From positions 1 to 6,238 of the forward strand of contig JAHEJE010000181.1 of the NCBI GenBank assembly GCA_024639035.1: a stretch of 6,238 nucleotides of DNA. The letters are read 5' to 3'. The position numbers were made by a program, and so were the translations under genes. This stretch comes from Alphaproteobacteria bacterium. Its GTDB lineage: Bacteria; Pseudomonadota; Alphaproteobacteria; Rhizobiales; Aestuariivirgaceae. Shown piece by piece: positions 5,652-6,238 of the stretch. The stretch's first letter is position 1. Each line of letters starts with the position of its first letter. The notes below the pieces were generated by a model that had not been told where the DNA came from, searched no databases, and worked only from the letters and a program-made list of their open reading frames with translations.

Positions 5652-6238
5652 ATCGAACCTACCAGCTTGACGTTGCGCTTCAGGTCGTTCTGCCAGGCGG
5701 CAACGGCGCGCTCGGCGGCTTCGGCCAGCGTTGCCGCACGAATGATCGGCAGTCCGCTTGCGGCCAGGATCTTGCGACCCTCGTCGACATTGGTACCGGC
5801 CAGGCGCACCACCAGGGGTACGTCGACCGGGTTTTCCTCCAGCGCCTTGATGATGCCTTCGGCCACCCAGTCACAGCGATTGATGCCGGCAAAGATGTTG
5901 ACCAAAATGGCCTGGACGTTTGCATCCGACAGCACCAGCCGGAAGGCCTTGGCCACCCTTTCAGGGGTGGCGCCGCCGCCGATATCGAGAAAGTTCGCCG
6001 GTTCACCACCGGACTGCTTGATCATGTCCATGGTCGCCATGGCGAGGCCGGCACCGTTCACGATGCAGCCGATGTTGCCTTCAAGGCCGACATAACTGAG
6101 ACCACGGTCGGCGGCCTGGCTTTCGCGAGGGTCCTCCTGGGACTTGTCGCGCAGTTCCGAAATGTTCGGTCGCCTGAACATGGCATTGTCGTCGAAGGTC
6201 ATCTTGGCATCGAGCGCGACGATCGCTCCTTCAGTGGT
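5648..6238 (-). CDS. mtkA: Malate-CoA ligase subunit MtkA, succinyl-CoA synthetase beta-like (partial, 5' end outside window)
   Basis: The C-terminal 196 residues of an ATP-grasp ligase subunit (full family length about 390) enter from the right edge; reading continues without a stop through position 6238, so the internal Met at 6202 is not the start. The segment begins in the strand that ends the ATP-grasp domain (VALDAKMTFDDNA) and then forms the CoA-ligase domain: LEGNIGCIVNGAGLAMATMD, GGEPANFLDIGGGATPERV, ILVNIFAGINRCDWVAEG and VVRLAGTNVDEG. NIFAGINRCDWVAEG and VRLAGTN match MtkA as I remember it; SucC proteins have NIFGGI-x-RCD and VRLEGTN. The N-terminal ATP-grasp part with the nucleotide-binding lysines is not visible. 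It pairs with MtkB encoded immediately downstream to form malyl-CoA in the serine cycle. SucC is the alternative, judged unlikely from these motifs. Confidence 0.93.
   Translation of the reverse strand, partial: TTEGAIVALDAKMTFDDNAMFRRPNISELRDKSQEDPRESQAADRGLSYVGLEGNIGCIVNGAGLAMATMDMIKQSGGEPANFLDIGGGATPERVAKAFRLVLSDANVQAILVNIFAGINRCDWVAEGIIKALEENPVDVPLVVRLAGTNVDEGRKILAASGLPIIRAATLAEAAERAVAAWQNDLKRNVKLVGSI

Noticed and set aside
5952..5971. GCCACCC/GGGTGGC inverted repeat with a 6-base loop.
   Set aside because: It lies in the conserved GGGATPERV-coding part of mtkA and is explained by codon composition; no sign of terminator function.
4899..6095. A 398-codon plus-strand reading frame antisense to mtkB and mtkA.
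   Set aside because: It crosses two well-identified genes, its product resembles no family I know, and long antisense frames are common in GC-rich DNA. It looks like a shadow.
4761..6238. Annotation as succinyl-CoA synthetase sucC-sucD.
   Set aside because: Subunit signatures and the ppc neighbour favour malate-CoA ligase; SucCD would normally lie near mdh, sucA and sucB.

Overview
The window looks like chromosomal DNA from a GC-rich alphaproteobacterium (about 60% G+C by eye), most likely a Hyphomicrobiales-type methylotroph that assimilates C1 carbon through the serine cycle. The basis is family-level protein resemblance: mtkA, mtkB and ppc lie in the same order as I recall from the Methylobacterium extorquens serine-cycle cluster. 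Genes are tightly packed. I see no tRNA, rRNA, CRISPR array, insertion sequence or phage gene.

Layout. Positions 1-668 (minus) hold the N-terminal 222 codons of a large protein cut by the window edge. It looks like the DUF1989 type that, in relatives, is fused to a GcvT-like aminomethyltransferase. Positions 669-805 are a divergent intergenic region with repeated TTGGT motifs. Positions 806-1969 (plus) encode a complete M20-family deacylase of the ArgE type. Its stop codon overlaps that of the convergent gene at 1966-4656 (minus), a complete phosphoenolpyruvate carboxylase (ppc). A 104-bp gap (4657-4760) with a GC-rich hairpin separates ppc from mtkB (4761-5651, minus), the nucleotide-binding alpha-type subunit of malate-CoA ligase. 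mtkB overlaps by four bases the end of mtkA (5648-6238, minus), whose 5' half is outside the window.

How the genes work together. In the serine cycle PEP carboxylase makes oxaloacetate from PEP and bicarbonate. Malate dehydrogenase reduces this to malate, MtkAB activates malate to malyl-CoA, and malyl-CoA lyase splits it into glyoxylate and acetyl-CoA. The minus-strand genes therefore supply two steps of one pathway. The lyase gene (mcl), which follows ppc in M. extorquens, is not here: argE-like DNA takes its place on the opposite strand.

The points most worth following are loss of two of the four aspartate-inhibitor contacts in the PEP carboxylase, the repeated motif between the two divergent genes, the duplicated DUF1989-like segment, a perfect 22-bp palindrome inside that gene, and the unusual partner of the ArgE homologue. 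I did not find evidence for a wholly new system.
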